Under the pieces are notes generated by a model. The model was not told the origin of the DNA. It did no database searches and saw only the letters and a program-made list of their open reading frames with translations. From a virus, in the IMG/VR virus record IMGVR_UViG_3300045921_000463, positions 16,457-80,456 of that record: a stretch of DNA of 64,000 nt; one strand, written 5' to 3'. Both the position numbers and the translations under genes were made by a program. This document shows, piece by piece, positions 42,066 to 50,224 of this stretch (positions within the stretch are counted from its first letter, which is position 1; the number at the start of each line of letters is the position of its first letter).

Positions 42066-43075
42066 TCAACCTCTCCCAAGTATCCTTGTCGGTTTTCTGG
42101 GTACATGTACCGGAGCCTGTGCATCTGGATTTACAACCTTTGGATCAATCATGCCCTGATTGTCCACATAGGCTTCGGTAGGAGAAATTCGTGACCCGAC
42201 TTTTCGTTTTTCGTTTTCCTGCAACTCTCTTTCGGCGTTGATCTTCAAACCAACCATCGCCATTATTGCAGGATAAAGGCAGGGTTGCGAACCTAGACCT
42301 CCGGGTTCTGGAAGTATACCCTTGTCATAGGCACTGTAGGCGATGCTTACTTCATTCCACCAAAAACCGCCATCTTCCTTGATCGGATAGAGCGGGCATA
42401 TGTCATCCCACTCTCCGTTGGCATGTTTCCAGTACCGGCCCTTGCTGCTGCTTACGCCGCATCCTCGTTCTCTTTGCTGCCGCTCGTCACAGCTTTTACA
42501 AGACCATCCAGAGAAGGCGGGTCTGAGGGTTGCCGCAACAGCCCTTCCAACTTTTTTTCGAGTTCGCTGGTCACTCCATTGATACGCAGGATTTCACCGG
42601 CAAGTTCGCGCACCACGTCGATATGCAGCATGTTGAGCGATTTTTCCGAAACAACCTTGCGTGGCTGTCCTGTTTCAGAAACGCCGGGAACAATTTCAAA
42701 CGGAATTTGGTTGCCGTTTTCGTCGAGATAGTTTTCCCATCCGAGTAGGGCGCGTTTCACACACTCGTACATGCGCAATGTGTTCTGGTTTTTCATTCGC
42801 ATGTTGCCTTCTCTGGTCTGCTCGATATTGCCGAGAAGGTCCGAAAGGAAAATCTTGTCGCTGTGGGCAAGGTTTCCGAGAATAAAGACAGTGGGTTCAC
42901 CTGCTTCGTTGCGAACGGCGATTTCTACAGCCATGCGCTCCTGTTCGCCGATTTTATTGCCACCAATAGCGGCAAGACGTTTTTCGACCTCTGCTGAAAT
43001 ATTGTCAGGATGTGCAGGGTCATCCTTGAGAATGTAACGATGGCGCTCGGCCATCGAAAGTCCGCGAACTGCCAT
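42066..43075 (-). CDS. Tail assembly chaperone, -1 frameshift product (G-T type)
   Basis: Predicted 336 aa protein. The first 175 codons are those of the 43075 start; ribosomes slip -1 at A AAA AAG (42551-42557) and read 161 further codons (from GTT at 42551) to the TGA at 42066. I checked the -1 frame codon by codon: no stop. The added part includes a Trp/Tyr-rich stretch (GRYWKHANGEWDD, GGFWWNEVSIAYSAYDKG) and an Arg/Pro C-terminus. Tail chaperone frameshifting is widely conserved in siphoviruses; it sets the ratio of short and long forms that hold the tape measure. Confidence 0.82.
42452..43075 (-). CDS. Tail assembly chaperone, short form
   Basis: 207 aa helical protein with conserved layout for phage gpG-like proteins: ERHRYIL, a helical core (NMRMKNQNTLRMYECVKRALLGW), and a C-terminal acidic tail. 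Start 43075 has AAAGGA 8 nt upstream. Lies between tail tube and tape measure, as in other siphoviruses. The slip site is at codons 173-175. Confidence 0.8.
   Translation of the reverse strand: MAVRGLSMAERHRYILKDDPAHPDNISAEVEKRLAAIGGNKIGEQERMAVEIAVRNEAGEPTVFILGNLAHSDKIFLSDLLGNIEQTREGNMRMKNQNTLRMYECVKRALLGWENYLDENGNQIPFEIVPGVSETGQPRKVVSEKSLNMLHIDVVRELAGEILRINGVTSELEKKLEGLLRQPSDPPSLDGLVKAVTSGSKENEDAA
42551..42557 (-). promoter_or_regulatory. Slippery heptamer A AAA AAG for -1 frameshift
   Basis: Minus-strand GAA AAA AAG in frame 0 at codons 173-175 fits X XXY YYZ exactly. I did not model a downstream stimulatory stem. Confidence 0.8.
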
Positions 43076-43098
43076 AAGTGCTTCCTTTCCCGATGCTG

Positions 43099-43272
43099 CT
43101 ATGGCGTTTCCTTGTCGGCTTGTAGCTTTATGACCTCTGCTCCTTCATAGCGAGCCGCGATTGTTTCGGCTGCCAGACGAGTGAGCTTCACATCAACTAC
43201 GACGACATACTCTACCCCATCTTCCCTGTATTGTCCAGTTCTTTGCCTGACAAGATAGACGGGTATTTTCAT
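43099..43272 (-). CDS. Small hypothetical protein
   Basis: 57 aa beta-alpha-beta protein (MKIPVYLVRQ, VEYVVVVDVKL, GAEVIKL). The start at 43272 lies 4 bp past palindrome 43276-43293 and has no Shine-Dalgarno site. An in-frame extension to 43308 would cross the palindrome. Lies between tail tube and chaperone genes; function unknown. Confidence 0.55.
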   Translation of the reverse strand: MKIPVYLVRQRTGQYREDGVEYVVVVDVKLTRLAAETIAARYEGAEVIKLQADKETP

Positions 43273-43275
43273 CGC

Positions 43276-43293
43276 TTGTAACCCGGTTATAAG
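43276..43293. repeat. Dispersed palindrome, site 17
   Basis: TAAC-3 bp-GTTA. Between the tail-tube terminator and the 57-aa gene. Confidence 0.8.
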
Positions 43294-43296
43294 AGA

Positions 43297-43323
43297 AAGG
43301 CGGCGCAATTCTGTGCGCCGCCT
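43297..43323 (-). terminator. Terminator after the tail tube gene
   Basis: Perfect 10-bp stem AGGCGGCGCA (43298-43307 with 43314-43323), followed on the minus strand by TTCTCTT. The high copy need of tail tube fits a strong stop. Confidence 0.75.
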
Positions 43324-43359
43324 CGTTCCATCGTTGTACTACATCTCCGAAAACCGGTA

Positions 43360-44937
43360 TCAGGTGATCGGGAAGGCGATTCTCAATTCGTCGTCGCCAA
43401 AAGGCGATACGGCGTTCAACCGAAAAGTTGGTTCCATAACCTGCGAACGGTTTCTGTCGGATAGGGAAATGCCGGTATAGGTAGTGTTGTCCATGTAGAA
43501 CCTGACCATGTTGTTAAGCTGCGTTCCAACACGAAGATGAAGCGGTACTTCTTCGCCGCTTGAAAAGTCGCCCCACATGTTGGTGTATACTTCAAGCGTA
43601 CCTTCGGGGTTGACGGTTGCAGTGGGCGAGCGACCGGAAACCTGAGAGCCGGAGTACCCGTCTGCGGCATTCATGCACAAGCGTTCGTTGATTTCGTTCG
43701 CATATGTGATCGTAAAGCTTTCGGCACAGAAATCCGAATCTCCACGAATCGACATTTGCGCCAATTCCACTTTTGGCGGACGCGACAGTTCGTACCGCAA
43801 GTTCGGAGGAAGCGGCTGTTGCTCAGGCGGGTTATAGTTTCCGGTAAACTCGAATTGCGCAGAACCGTATTCTCCTGCGGTTCCGTTGAAGGTAACGGTG
43901 CCGAGAGCCGCAGTGCAGCGATACATTTGCCCGTCGATATAGACATGAATTGTCATCGTCGGCGTTTCTTCGCTGTCCGAGGTCGGGCGATACATGTACC
44001 CGGTTTCGTAAAGCTGGACAATCCACATCTGACCCTTTACGAGGCTTCCGGTCCACGTCATTGTCAACTGCGCGCCGGAATCTCCGAGAGGAATCTGTGT
44101 AGTGCCCGAGGTGACGGTAACAGGTGCCGCATTGCTGGCAAACGTCACAGTCACGACGTTGCTCGAAGCTGATGCAACCAACAAGGGATGCGGGTTGATC
44201 AACGCGGCAAGAGCCGTTGCAACGGCCTGATCCGGGTTGGGATCGCCTGCCATCGCCGCTGTCACACGAAGGCGGAACACATTACCTCCAACTACTGCGT
44301 AAAGCGTATCGCCCTCGGTGACGGTGCCGCCTACGGTAAAGGTGAGCGAAGTTTCGTTGGACATGTTCAGCGTCAGTGTAGTCTGCGCGTAGTAGTTTGT
44401 AACCGCTTCGTGCCTTGTATTCATCAGGACGGTGTTATCGGTGTCTGCCTGATTCCAGCGGAAAACCTGGACCTGAGCCGTTCCGGAAACACCGCCAGTA
44501 ACAACTCTGAGGAGGTAGGAACCGAAGCGTTGCGTAGGTGCAGCAGTCTTTCCGAACGTAACACTCGGGCCATTGATCGTCCCTGCGATGATCGGGTTTT
44601 CGATCTGGTTGGCAGGACCAGCCGTGACAAGCGTTTCGCGCATCATGCAGCCGTTGAGCAGGGTGCCCAACTTGGGGCGAGTTGCAGAATTGCCGCTGCC
44701 CTTGATTTCATGCGTAAAGGAAACCTTCATTACTTTGCGACCAACCACAGCCGGAGTCGCCGAAAACGAAGGCCGGTAGATGTCGCGCTCAAGAAGCTGT
44801 GGTTCAAGGCCGATTTCGACGTTGCCGCAGAGAAATGCATCAACAAGCGGATCGGGTGCCGAATCGACACCGCGAACAGCTTCGGGTTTGACCAGTACCG
44901 CTGTACGTTCGATAAAAACACGAGGTCCGTTGCTCAT
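43360..44937 (-). CDS. Major tail tube protein
   Basis: 525 aa, beta-rich with Thr/Val/Gly. Ends with the family-like TYANEINERLCM and ELRIAFPI region. An inserted stretch between about 150 and 320 (TLTLNMSNETSLTFTVGG, VTVTFASNAAPVTVTSG) looks like an added Ig-like domain, so the protein is longer than typical tube proteins. AAAGGA 7-8 nt before the ATG. Followed by the terminator at 43297. Confidence 0.8.
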   Translation of the reverse strand: MSNGPRVFIERTAVLVKPEAVRGVDSAPDPLVDAFLCGNVEIGLEPQLLERDIYRPSFSATPAVVGRKVMKVSFTHEIKGSGNSATRPKLGTLLNGCMMRETLVTAGPANQIENPIIAGTINGPSVTFGKTAAPTQRFGSYLLRVVTGGVSGTAQVQVFRWNQADTDNTVLMNTRHEAVTNYYAQTTLTLNMSNETSLTFTVGGTVTEGDTLYAVVGGNVFRLRVTAAMAGDPNPDQAVATALAALINPHPLLVASASSNVVTVTFASNAAPVTVTSGTTQIPLGDSGAQLTMTWTGSLVKGQMWIVQLYETGYMYRPTSDSEETPTMTIHVYIDGQMYRCTAALGTVTFNGTAGEYGSAQFEFTGNYNPPEQQPLPPNLRYELSRPPKVELAQMSIRGDSDFCAESFTITYANEINERLCMNAADGYSGSQVSGRSPTATVNPEGTLEVYTNMWGDFSSGEEVPLHLRVGTQLNNMVRFYMDNTTYTGISLSDRNRSQVMEPTFRLNAVSPFGDDELRIAFPIT

Positions 44938-44957
44938 GGTCGATTCCTTTCAATGGG

Positions 44958-45464
44958 TCAGCCGGGATCGCCTGCACGTCTGTAAGGATCGTGTCTGGCG
45001 TGTTCGTATTCAACTACAAAGACAACTGTGCCACCGGGGTAGGCATCCTTCGTGTTCAGGATGCGATGGGCGTTGCTGTCTTCTCTTATGTCGCGCAGAT
45101 GAGGGTACTGATCGTGGTTTTCATGTAACGATAGAAAGGCAAACTGTATCAAGCCCAGATAATACTTGAATACATCCAGTTCATCAACCCCCTTGGGAGC
45201 GTTAAAGCGAAAATGAACAAATACAGGTAGCTCCTTTATTGTGCAACCGCCGTACATTTCTATGTTGTTTTCCGTACCCTCGTCCAGTGAAGCAAAAGGT
45301 GCACCTCTGTTATCGAGGTCTTCAATATCTCCGACATAGACTTTTTGCCACACCGGAACCGGAGGGTTTCCGTCTGTCATGTTTTCCAGAGTTGATTTCA
45401 ACCCGTCGATTATCTGTTGTCTTAAAGTTCGACCGCGTACTGATGTTGTAATTGTGGTGGTCAT
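44958..45464 (-). CDS. Tail terminator-type protein
   Basis: 168 aa. The N-terminal helix (LRQQIIDGLKSTLENMT), strand VWQKVYVGDIEDL, CTIKELPVFVHFRF and a C-terminal VVFVVEYEHARHD give the beta-alpha layout of tail terminators, which cap the tail and join it to the head. Placement between the connector genes and tube supports this. ATGA overlap upstream. Confidence 0.7.
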   Translation of the reverse strand: MTTTITTSVRGRTLRQQIIDGLKSTLENMTDGNPPVPVWQKVYVGDIEDLDNRGAPFASLDEGTENNIEMYGGCTIKELPVFVHFRFNAPKGVDELDVFKYYLGLIQFAFLSLHENHDQYPHLRDIREDSNAHRILNTKDAYPGGTVVFVVEYEHARHDPYRRAGDPG

Positions 45465-46129
45465 GTGAAAGAACCTCCGCCTTTAACATAGGCATCATTC
45501 ACAAGCGAAACGCCAAGATTGCTTATGACGATATTCCCCCATTCAGTTGCAAGCGAGGGTAACTGGTTGTTCCATGCGTTCTGCGCCCACCCCTTGTGCT
45601 TGCGAAGCTGCACCTGATCAAGCAGCAGATATAGTACGGAAACCTTGCCGGAAGCGGTTTTTCTTGCGATATACAACTGCCCGGTTCTTTTGGATTTGTA
45701 TACGAAGCTGCCGAGCATCTTCCAACTGCGCGCACTAGGAAGTTTTGGTGTGCCGTCTGCCCGCAAACCATCGAACACAGGTACGGTAAGGTATTTCGAA
45801 TTTACGGGGGTTATGGTTGAACCGCGATCTTGAGCTATGAGATACAAAGGAGCCGTTATATGACCCCTGAGATAGCGAATTCCGGTGCCGAACGCTTGCG
45901 CCCTTTTCCTTACCATTGCATACCCCCTTCCAGTCCTTTTTGGAAAGGAGCCGTCCTGATATGCGTTGTCCATCGCTTCATTTAGCGCATTTCTCAACGC
46001 TTCTCGCATCTGTCGCGCAATTACAGTCTGCAACTTGCGAGTAACAGGAGACCTCGAAAGGGCAGACATCAGACCTGACGCCTCGCGCCCCAGGTCAACG
46101 TCAAGAAGTCTGGCGCGGCGCGAAGCCAT
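45461..46129 (-). CDS. Head-tail joining protein (HK97 gp10-like)
   Basis: 222 aa. Basic N-terminus with helical stretch (IARQMREALRNALNEAM), then strands with aromatic residues (SFVYKSKRTGQLYIARK). Fits the position and size class of minor tail/neck proteins of the gp10 type. Family link not firm. ATGA overlaps at both ends. Confidence 0.65.
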   Translation of the reverse strand: MASRRARLLDVDLGREASGLMSALSRSPVTRKLQTVIARQMREALRNALNEAMDNAYQDGSFPKRTGRGYAMVRKRAQAFGTGIRYLRGHITAPLYLIAQDRGSTITPVNSKYLTVPVFDGLRADGTPKLPSARSWKMLGSFVYKSKRTGQLYIARKTASGKVSVLYLLLDQVQLRKHKGWAQNAWNNQLPSLATEWGNIVISNLGVSLVNDAYVKGGGSFT

Positions 46130-46773
46130 CAGAACCCCGTCAACGAACGCACATGAGGAGAAATCAGGCCGTGAACTTCACGGATAAACCCCGATCCTAG
46201 TATATCGAACGTCTTTCCGCCTGACTTGTCCTGATGGCGAGAAAAACCGATGGTTTCGTTTTTGGCGCGCGAGAACATGAAAGCCGCCTGCATTGCGCAG
46301 GCTTCGCGTATATCCTGACTGGCTAAAAAAAGGTCTGGATCGTTAGGGTCGGTTTCAAACCCTGCGTAATATTCTATTTTCAGTGCACGCGGCATTTGCG
46401 GAGCGTTATGCAATAACAAGGTTATAGAGTGGCTGTGCTCATCGACCGCGAAATCGGATGGTTCGAAAACCAGATTCGAATGTATGGCAGACAAAGGCTC
46501 GTAGGTAATGACGGGTCTTGGTGTCGAACGCAGCGGGCGTTCCCTTGTAAATATCTTTTGCAGGCGCCGCTCTGGTTGAATTTGCCAGTTTATATTGGAA
46601 ATATCAACGAAATCCACATATTTTCCGTAGAGCCAATTCCTGCGGGTAAATGAAACTATCTTGGCCGTAACCTGCTCGATGAACCTGATGATTTCCTGAT
46701 CGGAACCAGCATATTGCATTGCAACATTGGCATAGGTTTTCACGTCATCGACAGTGCAGAAACGCTTGGCCAT
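46129..46773 (-). CDS. Head-tail connector protein (gp6-like)
   Basis: 214 aa. N-terminal TVDDVKTYANV and later IIRFIEQVTAKIVSFTRR and EACAMQAAFMFSR helices match the gp6-type adaptor fold, which extends the portal. A longer inserted beta stretch lies in the middle. A palindrome lies inside at 46411-46427. ATG at 46773 has a weak ribosome site. Confidence 0.75.
   Translation of the reverse strand: MAKRFCTVDDVKTYANVAMQYAGSDQEIIRFIEQVTAKIVSFTRRNWLYGKYVDFVDISNINWQIQPERRLQKIFTRERPLRSTPRPVITYEPLSAIHSNLVFEPSDFAVDEHSHSITLLLHNAPQMPRALKIEYYAGFETDPNDPDLFLASQDIREACAMQAAFMFSRAKNETIGFSRHQDKSGGKTFDILGSGFIREVHGLISPHVRSLTGF
46411..46427. repeat. Dispersed palindrome, site 18
   Basis: TAAC-3 bp-GTTA. Inside the connector gene. 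Confidence 0.78.
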
Positions 46774-46782
46774 GACTGACTT

Positions 46783-47088
46783 CTAGATTTTTCGGATGGT
46801 TCTACGACCGCGAGACTCGCCAGCGGGTATTCTTTTTCTCTCGGAAGAATCGGATGTAGTCTGCATTGCAACGCCGCGCTCTACCATAAAGATGGGCTTT
46901 TCCACTTCCTCGTCGTCCGAATCCGTTACAATCTCATGAAGTTCCTCGCAGAGACGAATGATGTTTTCGTCGTCAACAAAACGCGGCTTGCCGCGCTCGA
47001 AAGTGTAGGAACCCTTTCTCCTGTCCATCGGATGGACGACGGAATAGTTACGTCCGCGAACAAGAGTGATGGTTGCGCCTTTAGACAT
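46783..47088 (-). CDS. Small head-region protein
   Basis: 101 aa. Beta-type start (ATITLVRGRNYSVV, YTFERGKPRFV) followed by a charged tail ending in Arg-rich residues. It could be a head decoration or connector accessory from location after the major capsid gene. GGAG 10 nt before the ATG. Function not recognised. Confidence 0.62.
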   Translation of the reverse strand: MSKGATITLVRGRNYSVVHPMDRRKGSYTFERGKPRFVDDENIIRLCEELHEIVTDSDDEEVEKPIFMVERGVAMQTTSDSSERKRIPAGESRGRRTIRKI

Positions 47089-47151
47089 CGGTACAATCTC
47101 CGCAATGTGTGATGGTTAGGTTTGAAGTGGTCGAAAAGGATAACTGTAAAT

Positions 47152-47175
47152 GCAGGGGCGACAACGCGCCCCTGC
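47152..47175 (-). terminator. Hairpin after the major capsid gene
   Basis: 9-bp stem GCAGGGGCG/CGCCCCTGC with a 6-nt loop, followed by ATTTACAG on the minus strand: a modest terminator. A degenerate palindrome is adjacent. Confidence 0.6.
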
Positions 47176-47178
47176 TTG

Positions 47179-47193
47179 TTATACGGTGTTATC
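47179..47193. repeat. Dispersed palindrome, degenerate copy
   Basis: TTATAC-GGT-GTTATC, one base missing in the left arm. Between the capsid gene stop and its hairpin. Confidence 0.45.
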
Positions 47194-48187
47194 AGGTCGG
47201 AACGTAGAGGCCGAGGTTGTCCACACGAACCACCTGATCTTCCTGTTCGAGCTTGACATCGAAACGCATCGTAACGACGATGATCAGGACACGTTCGCGG
47301 GTATCCTTGTCGTACTCGATCCGCATCTGCCGCTGCATACCCATGATGATGTTTTGCGGATCAATGAGAATTGCCTTGTCGTTCGGCATGTTCGGAACGC
47401 CGACCATAGGAACGCCGAAGGGCGAGAACGGACCCATGCCGCGACCAGTGCCACCGCCCTGACCGCCACCGACAAGAACCGTATCGCCAAGCGCCGTTTG
47501 CCGCATCGCAATCTGCAACATGTAGTCAAGCACCCGCGAATGCGAGGCATACATGCGGAAACGCGGCATCAGTCGCTTGAACTGCACAGGCACAGAATCG
47601 AGAACGGTTTTCATCAAAACCGCATCGAACGGGCCGCCTGCATTGTTCACCACGTTCGAAGATGCCTGACGAAGGATACCGTCACGAATTGACAGGAACG
47701 GGTCTGCCGAAGTCGTGTCGCCGTTGATAACGAGGTCTTCAATATCGATTCTGATACGCTCTGCAAGACGAGACAAAACCGTTTCCTCGAAACGGGTATT
47801 GTCGATCTGACCGCCTTCGATGTTGTCTTCCAGAACCTCGTAGGGAATATTTACCTCGGCAATCGCCTCGAAGGTATTAAGATCGATCTTGCTGGTAGTG
47901 ACCTTGGTACGGTCGATACGCGGCAAGGCCCGCTCGCCGAAGTCGCCGCTGTTCGGCGAACTGATTGCGCCCTGATTGGCCACGCGAAGGGCGCGCTCGG
48001 CAAGATTAAGCTTGTTGATTACCATTTGCGGACGGTTCATGCGAACCATGCGCACTTCGGATAGCATGGGTGCGTCCTCCATCATGATTCGGAGGAACGT
48101 GTTCGATTGTTCGGGCTGCATGTACCCGCCGTTGAACAGATCGGCCAGAGCAATGTCGGCCTTCTGTAGCAGTTGTTTTGTGTTCAT
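47192..48187 (-). CDS. Major capsid protein
   Basis: 331 aa from 48187 (AAGGA 8 nt upstream). HK97-fold features: N-terminal region TKQLLQKADIALADLFNGG, an E-loop-like stretch, VNIPYEVLEDNIEGG, RIDIEDLVINGD, and a C-terminal beta region (VLIIVVTMRFDVKL). The region after residue 235 holds a Gly-rich loop. Encoded between scaffold and connectors. No sign of cleavage site other than possibly near residue 20. Confidence 0.85.
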   Translation of the reverse strand: MNTKQLLQKADIALADLFNGGYMQPEQSNTFLRIMMEDAPMLSEVRMVRMNRPQMVINKLNLAERALRVANQGAISSPNSGDFGERALPRIDRTKVTTSKIDLNTFEAIAEVNIPYEVLEDNIEGGQIDNTRFEETVLSRLAERIRIDIEDLVINGDTTSADPFLSIRDGILRQASSNVVNNAGGPFDAVLMKTVLDSVPVQFKRLMPRFRMYASHSRVLDYMLQIAMRQTALGDTVLVGGGQGGGTGRGMGPFSPFGVPMVGVPNMPNDKAILIDPQNIIMGMQRQMRIEYDKDTRERVLIIVVTMRFDVKLEQEDQVVRVDNLGLYVPT

Positions 48188-48219
48188 TTGTGGTTTCCTT
48201 TTCTGGAATCTCAAAGGCT

Positions 48220-49554
48220 TTAGCGCCCGAAGATAACGGAGCCGAACTCGTCAGCCACCTTTTTGGATATATTATCCTTCCTGTCGTTGAAAGACGTTGC
48301 GTCCTCGTCCTTCGACAAGTCAGAGGTAGGAACCGACTTCGATATTTGCCTGCGAGCAGCAATCCTGTCAACCACTTTTGCAAGCTGTTCGACGGAATCT
48401 GCGACAGGCGTGATGTACTTCCTTACAACTTCCTCGATGTCAGGCTGCGCAATAACCCGGTTATTGGCGGTATCGGGCATGGTCCGTTCGGCGGACTTTT
48501 CTGCAACAAAACCGTCTTCGATGAGCGCCATGCCGAAGCCGGTTGCCCATTTCTGCAACGATTCGAAGGTTTCCGGCGTCGTATGTTTCATGACTTCTTC
48601 GGGTTCCGATTCAACAAAGGACTCAAAAAGAGCATTCTGTGCAAGGACGAGGGAAACGACAGATTCCGCATCCTTGCGAAGCTGCGATTCAAGATCGTCG
48701 CCGCCTGCATTGAGAGATTTGCGGACTGCCTGAGTAAACGTCCACATCACTTCCTCGAACCCCGGCACCGCCCCGCCTTTCATTCCGGCCTTTAGAAGTT
48801 TGGCGAACGAGGTATCGTTTTGCTCGATCCATATTTCATAGTGGTCGAACTTGCGAATGGCAGGCGTGTTCGACTTTCGCAGATTTTCGAGAAACACTGC
48901 CCTCTTGGAAAGCGCCACAGGCATTTCGGCAGCAATGGAATCGCTTTGTTTGGACACGGAAATTGCATTCTCCTTGGCGCTGACCTCGGTTTCTTCCTTG
49001 TCGTTTGCTTCTTCTGCGACGTGATTTTCCGAAGCGTCTTCGGAATCGTTCTCCGAACCGTCCTCGGAATTTGCAGCCTTGACGAAATAGGCACCGACTT
49101 CGGCGATGACCCCATCCTCTCCGGTGTCGATTTCATCTTTTCTGACAAATTCGACACCCTCTGCATCCTTGTTGAGGACAGTGATTACAGTATCGCCGTC
49201 AACGAATTCCATTTCGCCTTCAAAATCCGAGTTTTCCATGAAATTCCTTACGTCCTCGACAGAAGCGAAATGCTCCTTTTCGAAGACGAACTTTGTAATC
49301 ATGGTTTCCCGCTTGTTGGCAACTTCCTCGACGTATTTGCGTTTCTGGGAAGTGTTGACTGCCTTGTTGGATTTCTGTGCAGCCTGCTTTTCGGGGGCCG
49401 TGTTCCGGCGCTTGATATTCATCTGGATGTCCTCTTGCTTGACAACGACGAAGGGCGAACCTGTTGCACCTCTGTTTACAACCGAAACAAACGAGGGTGT
49501 CGCATCGACAAGGGCCGTGACCTTGCGTCGATACGTTTTTTTGACAGGTTTCAT
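48220..49554 (-). CDS. Scaffold/capsid assembly protein with XkdF-like N-terminus
   Basis: 444 aa. Starts with VTALVDATPSFVSVVNRGATGSPFVVVK, a pattern typical of XkdF-type phage proteins. Then a charged, Asp/Ser/Glu-rich linker (about 150-195), and helical C-terminal half with acidic and basic patches, fitting a scaffold. A palindrome lies inside at 48449-48468. Position between protease and major capsid gene is the usual scaffold spot. Follows the protease stop by 7 nt. Confidence 0.72.
   Translation of the reverse strand: MKPVKKTYRRKVTALVDATPSFVSVVNRGATGSPFVVVKQEDIQMNIKRRNTAPEKQAAQKSNKAVNTSQKRKYVEEVANKRETMITKFVFEKEHFASVEDVRNFMENSDFEGEMEFVDGDTVITVLNKDAEGVEFVRKDEIDTGEDGVIAEVGAYFVKAANSEDGSENDSEDASENHVAEEANDKEETEVSAKENAISVSKQSDSIAAEMPVALSKRAVFLENLRKSNTPAIRKFDHYEIWIEQNDTSFAKLLKAGMKGGAVPGFEEVMWTFTQAVRKSLNAGGDDLESQLRKDAESVVSLVLAQNALFESFVESEPEEVMKHTTPETFESLQKWATGFGMALIEDGFVAEKSAERTMPDTANNRVIAQPDIEEVVRKYITPVADSVEQLAKVVDRIAARRQISKSVPTSDLSKDEDATSFNDRKDNISKKVADEFGSVIFGR
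48449..48468. repeat. Dispersed palindrome, site 19
   Basis: TAAC-3 bp-GTTA, extended GCAATAAC/GTTATTGGC. Inside the scaffold gene. Confidence 0.85.
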
Positions 49555-49561
49555 GCTCCCC

Positions 49562-50194
49562 TCACAAGACTATTCGGTGGGTGTGGTTATTGGTAGCATC
49601 CGTCACGGACAAATCGCTTATGCTATGAGTATGGCCTTCGGTTCCGCCCTGTCCGGTAAATCCTCGGGCTACGTTCCCTGCACTGTCCATCTGTACCAGA
49701 TAAAGATGTGTGTGTCCATCCTCGGAATGCGGCATGGTCTCTCCTATGGACCACGCCATGAATTCGATTTCGGCTTCATGCTCGATAGTGAAGGCGCGTA
49801 CTTCCATGCTGTAGCCGTTCAATTCTCCGCGCTTGATCCTTTCCCACACTACCGGGTCGTTTATTTTCGTGGTAGCGATCCATGAGCCCGCCTGCGCAAA
49901 CTCCGTATCTTCGCGCTGGATGTAGCTTTCGACGACAACCGCAGAAATCGGTTTGTTGTCATGCATGATGTCAACTTGTTTCTGCAAGCCCCTTTCGAGA
50001 AAGGCGTGGGCTGTCTTTTCGATTTCGTCTGCGGTCATGTAGTGACCATGACTGTCAAGAACAAAGGGACTGTAGACAACACCCGTTACCAGATGCTGCT
50101 CGTTGTCGATCTTGTGTATCTTGTAGTCTATCCTTACGGCAACGTTGCCGTTATCGGTTTCCCATTTTCTTAGCAGTTTTCTCGTGTCAAACAT
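49562..50194 (-). CDS. XkdF-like prohead protease
   Basis: 210 aa. Matches the XkdF/prohead-protease layout: VTGVVYSPFVLDSHGHYMTADEIE, VDIMHDNKP, GSWIATTKINDPVVWERIKRGE and GYSMEV (Ser). The C-terminus has three HTH-type histidine motifs (DGHTHLYL, EGHTHSI, NNHTHRI), perhaps metal-binding. Start 50194 has GAGAGG 7 nt upstream and palindrome 50208-50224 just before. It would mature the procapsid. Confidence 0.78.
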   Translation of the reverse strand: MFDTRKLLRKWETDNGNVAVRIDYKIHKIDNEQHLVTGVVYSPFVLDSHGHYMTADEIEKTAHAFLERGLQKQVDIMHDNKPISAVVVESYIQREDTEFAQAGSWIATTKINDPVVWERIKRGELNGYSMEVRAFTIEHEAEIEFMAWSIGETMPHSEDGHTHLYLVQMDSAGNVARGFTGQGGTEGHTHSISDLSVTDATNNHTHRIVL

Positions 50195-50207
50195 CTGAAT
50201 ACCTCTC

Positions 50208-50224
50208 TGTAACCGCGTTATTGC
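50208..50224. repeat. Dispersed palindrome, site 20
   Basis: TAAC-3 bp-GTTA. Contains the portal TAA stop. Confidence 0.82.

Noticed and set aside
42066-42263. Separate 65-aa gene between chaperone and tape measure
   Set aside because: The frame is open upstream to the slip site and has no ribosome site; it is the C-terminal part of the -1 frameshift product.
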